DNA from: Scatophagus argus
Lineage: Eukaryota; Chordata; Actinopteri; Scatophagidae
NCBI RefSeq assembly: GCF_020382885.2
Contig: NC_058496.1
Location: 17,154,501 to 17,218,500 of the forward strand
DNA length: 64,000 nucleotides
Direction: 5' to 3'
The notes below the pieces were generated by a model. The model did no database searches and was not told the DNA's origin. It was given only the letters and a program-made list of their open reading frames with translations. This document shows, piece by piece, positions 62,698 to 64,000 of this stretch (the stretch's first letter is position 1; each line of letters opens with the position of its first letter). The position numbers were made by a program, and so were the translations under genes.

Positions 62698-64000
62698 TTT
62701 CTACACCACTACAGTTATGTTATTTGTGTCATGTGTACATAAGACACACAGGTTTTTGTCCTTGCATCTTGGCACTGATTACATGGGTTTGGCCAGTCCT
62801 TACATGCAAGGAGAGCATGCAGTCTCAGTCTATGGATGCCAAGTGATGCTCTAAGAAAGTATCTGATATGTAGATACCATGACATTTCAGTTTGCTTTCA
62901 TGAGTTCTGCTGTTTCCTATTTGCTTTGTATCAGTAGACACTATAAAACCAAATGAGTGTTTTGGCTCCCACGCTCGCCTGTGGTACTCCGTCATTTATG
63001 ACTGCGCCAGCTTGTGTTGCCACAGTCTGCCGTTTGTTTCTGTTGATGTTGACATGAAACATCCCATGCTGTCTTGTCAACACTACTGCGAGTCCTGTTT
63101 CTAATCACATTGTAGTCAACAAATAATACTTCCTAAGTAACATTCCTCTGCTGGATTTGTAATTAGGATTTAATTATGAAATCTGTTTTGAACTTATTTG
63201 CGCCATGTTGTAGCGCTTTATGTATCATACCCCACAATATTCACAATGTTATGCCTTTAATGGGAAGTTCAGCTTTAAAATTTTGCTTGTAGAAATTAGT
63301 GATGTGAGAGTAGAGCCGATGAGTAGATTCAGAATACATGTCTTATTTGGTATAATCACTATAAAGATTCCTCGCCTACCACAAACCTTATCTATTTTGT
63401 TGCCTGGCAACAACTGCTACCCAAGGGCTCCCATCATCTGATCCGCTAAAAACTGTCCCCCTCTACCACTACTCACCCCTTATGCAGATATGTCTATTTT
63501 TTTTTTTGTTTTCTACATTACAATTACTTTTTAACCACCTGTCAACTTGTCCTTCCAAGCACTGTCAACTTCAATGAGTTTTTCGGGCCAGTCTCTGATT
63601 TCTGCTCATGAAACCAAAGAGAAATAAGTTGTTATTGACTGGAAGGACAGACAGCAGCGATGAGAGAAGGCGTAATGAGGTTTCACTTCAGAGCTTCTTG
63701 GCTTTCAAACACAAAAGTTTCTTTGTGCGTTTGTGTATTGATGATACTTTGCTTCCTCTCAATGCCTTTTGTTTTCTTGTCACACCAAATACTGCAGCCT
63801 GTCATTGACTCAGCAGCTTTCTTCTTCTCTGTTCCTCCCCTCAGCCCCCCCCCCCCCTTCCCTTCAGCAGATTATTGTTCAGCTTTCATGTCCTACACAT
63901 TCACAACCAGTGCTGTTGTCACGAACATTTGTCCATGTGGTGCATCAGACACAAGCAGGAAGACACCCACTTGTCTACCAGTTAGAGGATATTAATCACT
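62698..64000. other. 3' flank, nothing recognised
   Basis: AT-rich with a T-tract near 63495 and a C13 run at 63845-63857. No coding exon, RNA gene or mobile element is supported. Confidence 0.55.

Overview
This window is nuclear DNA from a ray-finned fish, most likely a percomorph teleost. It is AT-rich with short coding exons split by canonical GT-AG introns. It is scattered with fish-type repeats: Tc1/mariner copies, a tRNA-like SINE, LINE tails ending in the motif GGATCAATAAAG, long-TIR MITEs and GT/CA microsatellites. The gene order srrm4 - hspb8 matches human 12q24.23, where SRRM4 lies next to HSPB8.

Layout. (1) Positions 1-37923 hold srrm4 on the + strand. It encodes the neural SR-related splicing factor nSR100. 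Twelve coding exons (17472-37517) join in one continuous reading frame. The first 17.4 kb is part of the long first intron, and the start exon appears to lie left of the window. (2) Positions 37924-41536 are intergenic, with a MITE that carries a solo LTR. (3) Positions 41537-51779 hold hspb8 on the + strand: three exons and 221 residues. (4) Positions 52603-55350 hold a second small heat shock protein gene on the - strand, tail-to-tail with hspb8. Its N-terminus and crystallin domain are of HSPB1 type, but its last exon adds an unusual acidic tail of about 174 residues. (5) Positions 57585-62697 hold a phase-consistent multi-exon gene on the + strand. It would encode a small single-pass membrane protein that I do not recognise. 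Its 5' end is uncertain. (6) Positions 62698-64000 show nothing I can call.

How they relate. Srrm4 promotes inclusion of neural microexons, and the gene has a 27-nt microexon of its own. The two small heat shock genes share exon phases and an exon 2 of identical length (64 nt), so they are paralogues within the family. Whether they are co-regulated cannot be told from sequence. Most long open frames here are chance frames or transposon fragments. The most noteworthy observations are the acidic-tailed small heat shock protein and the unrecognised membrane-protein gene.
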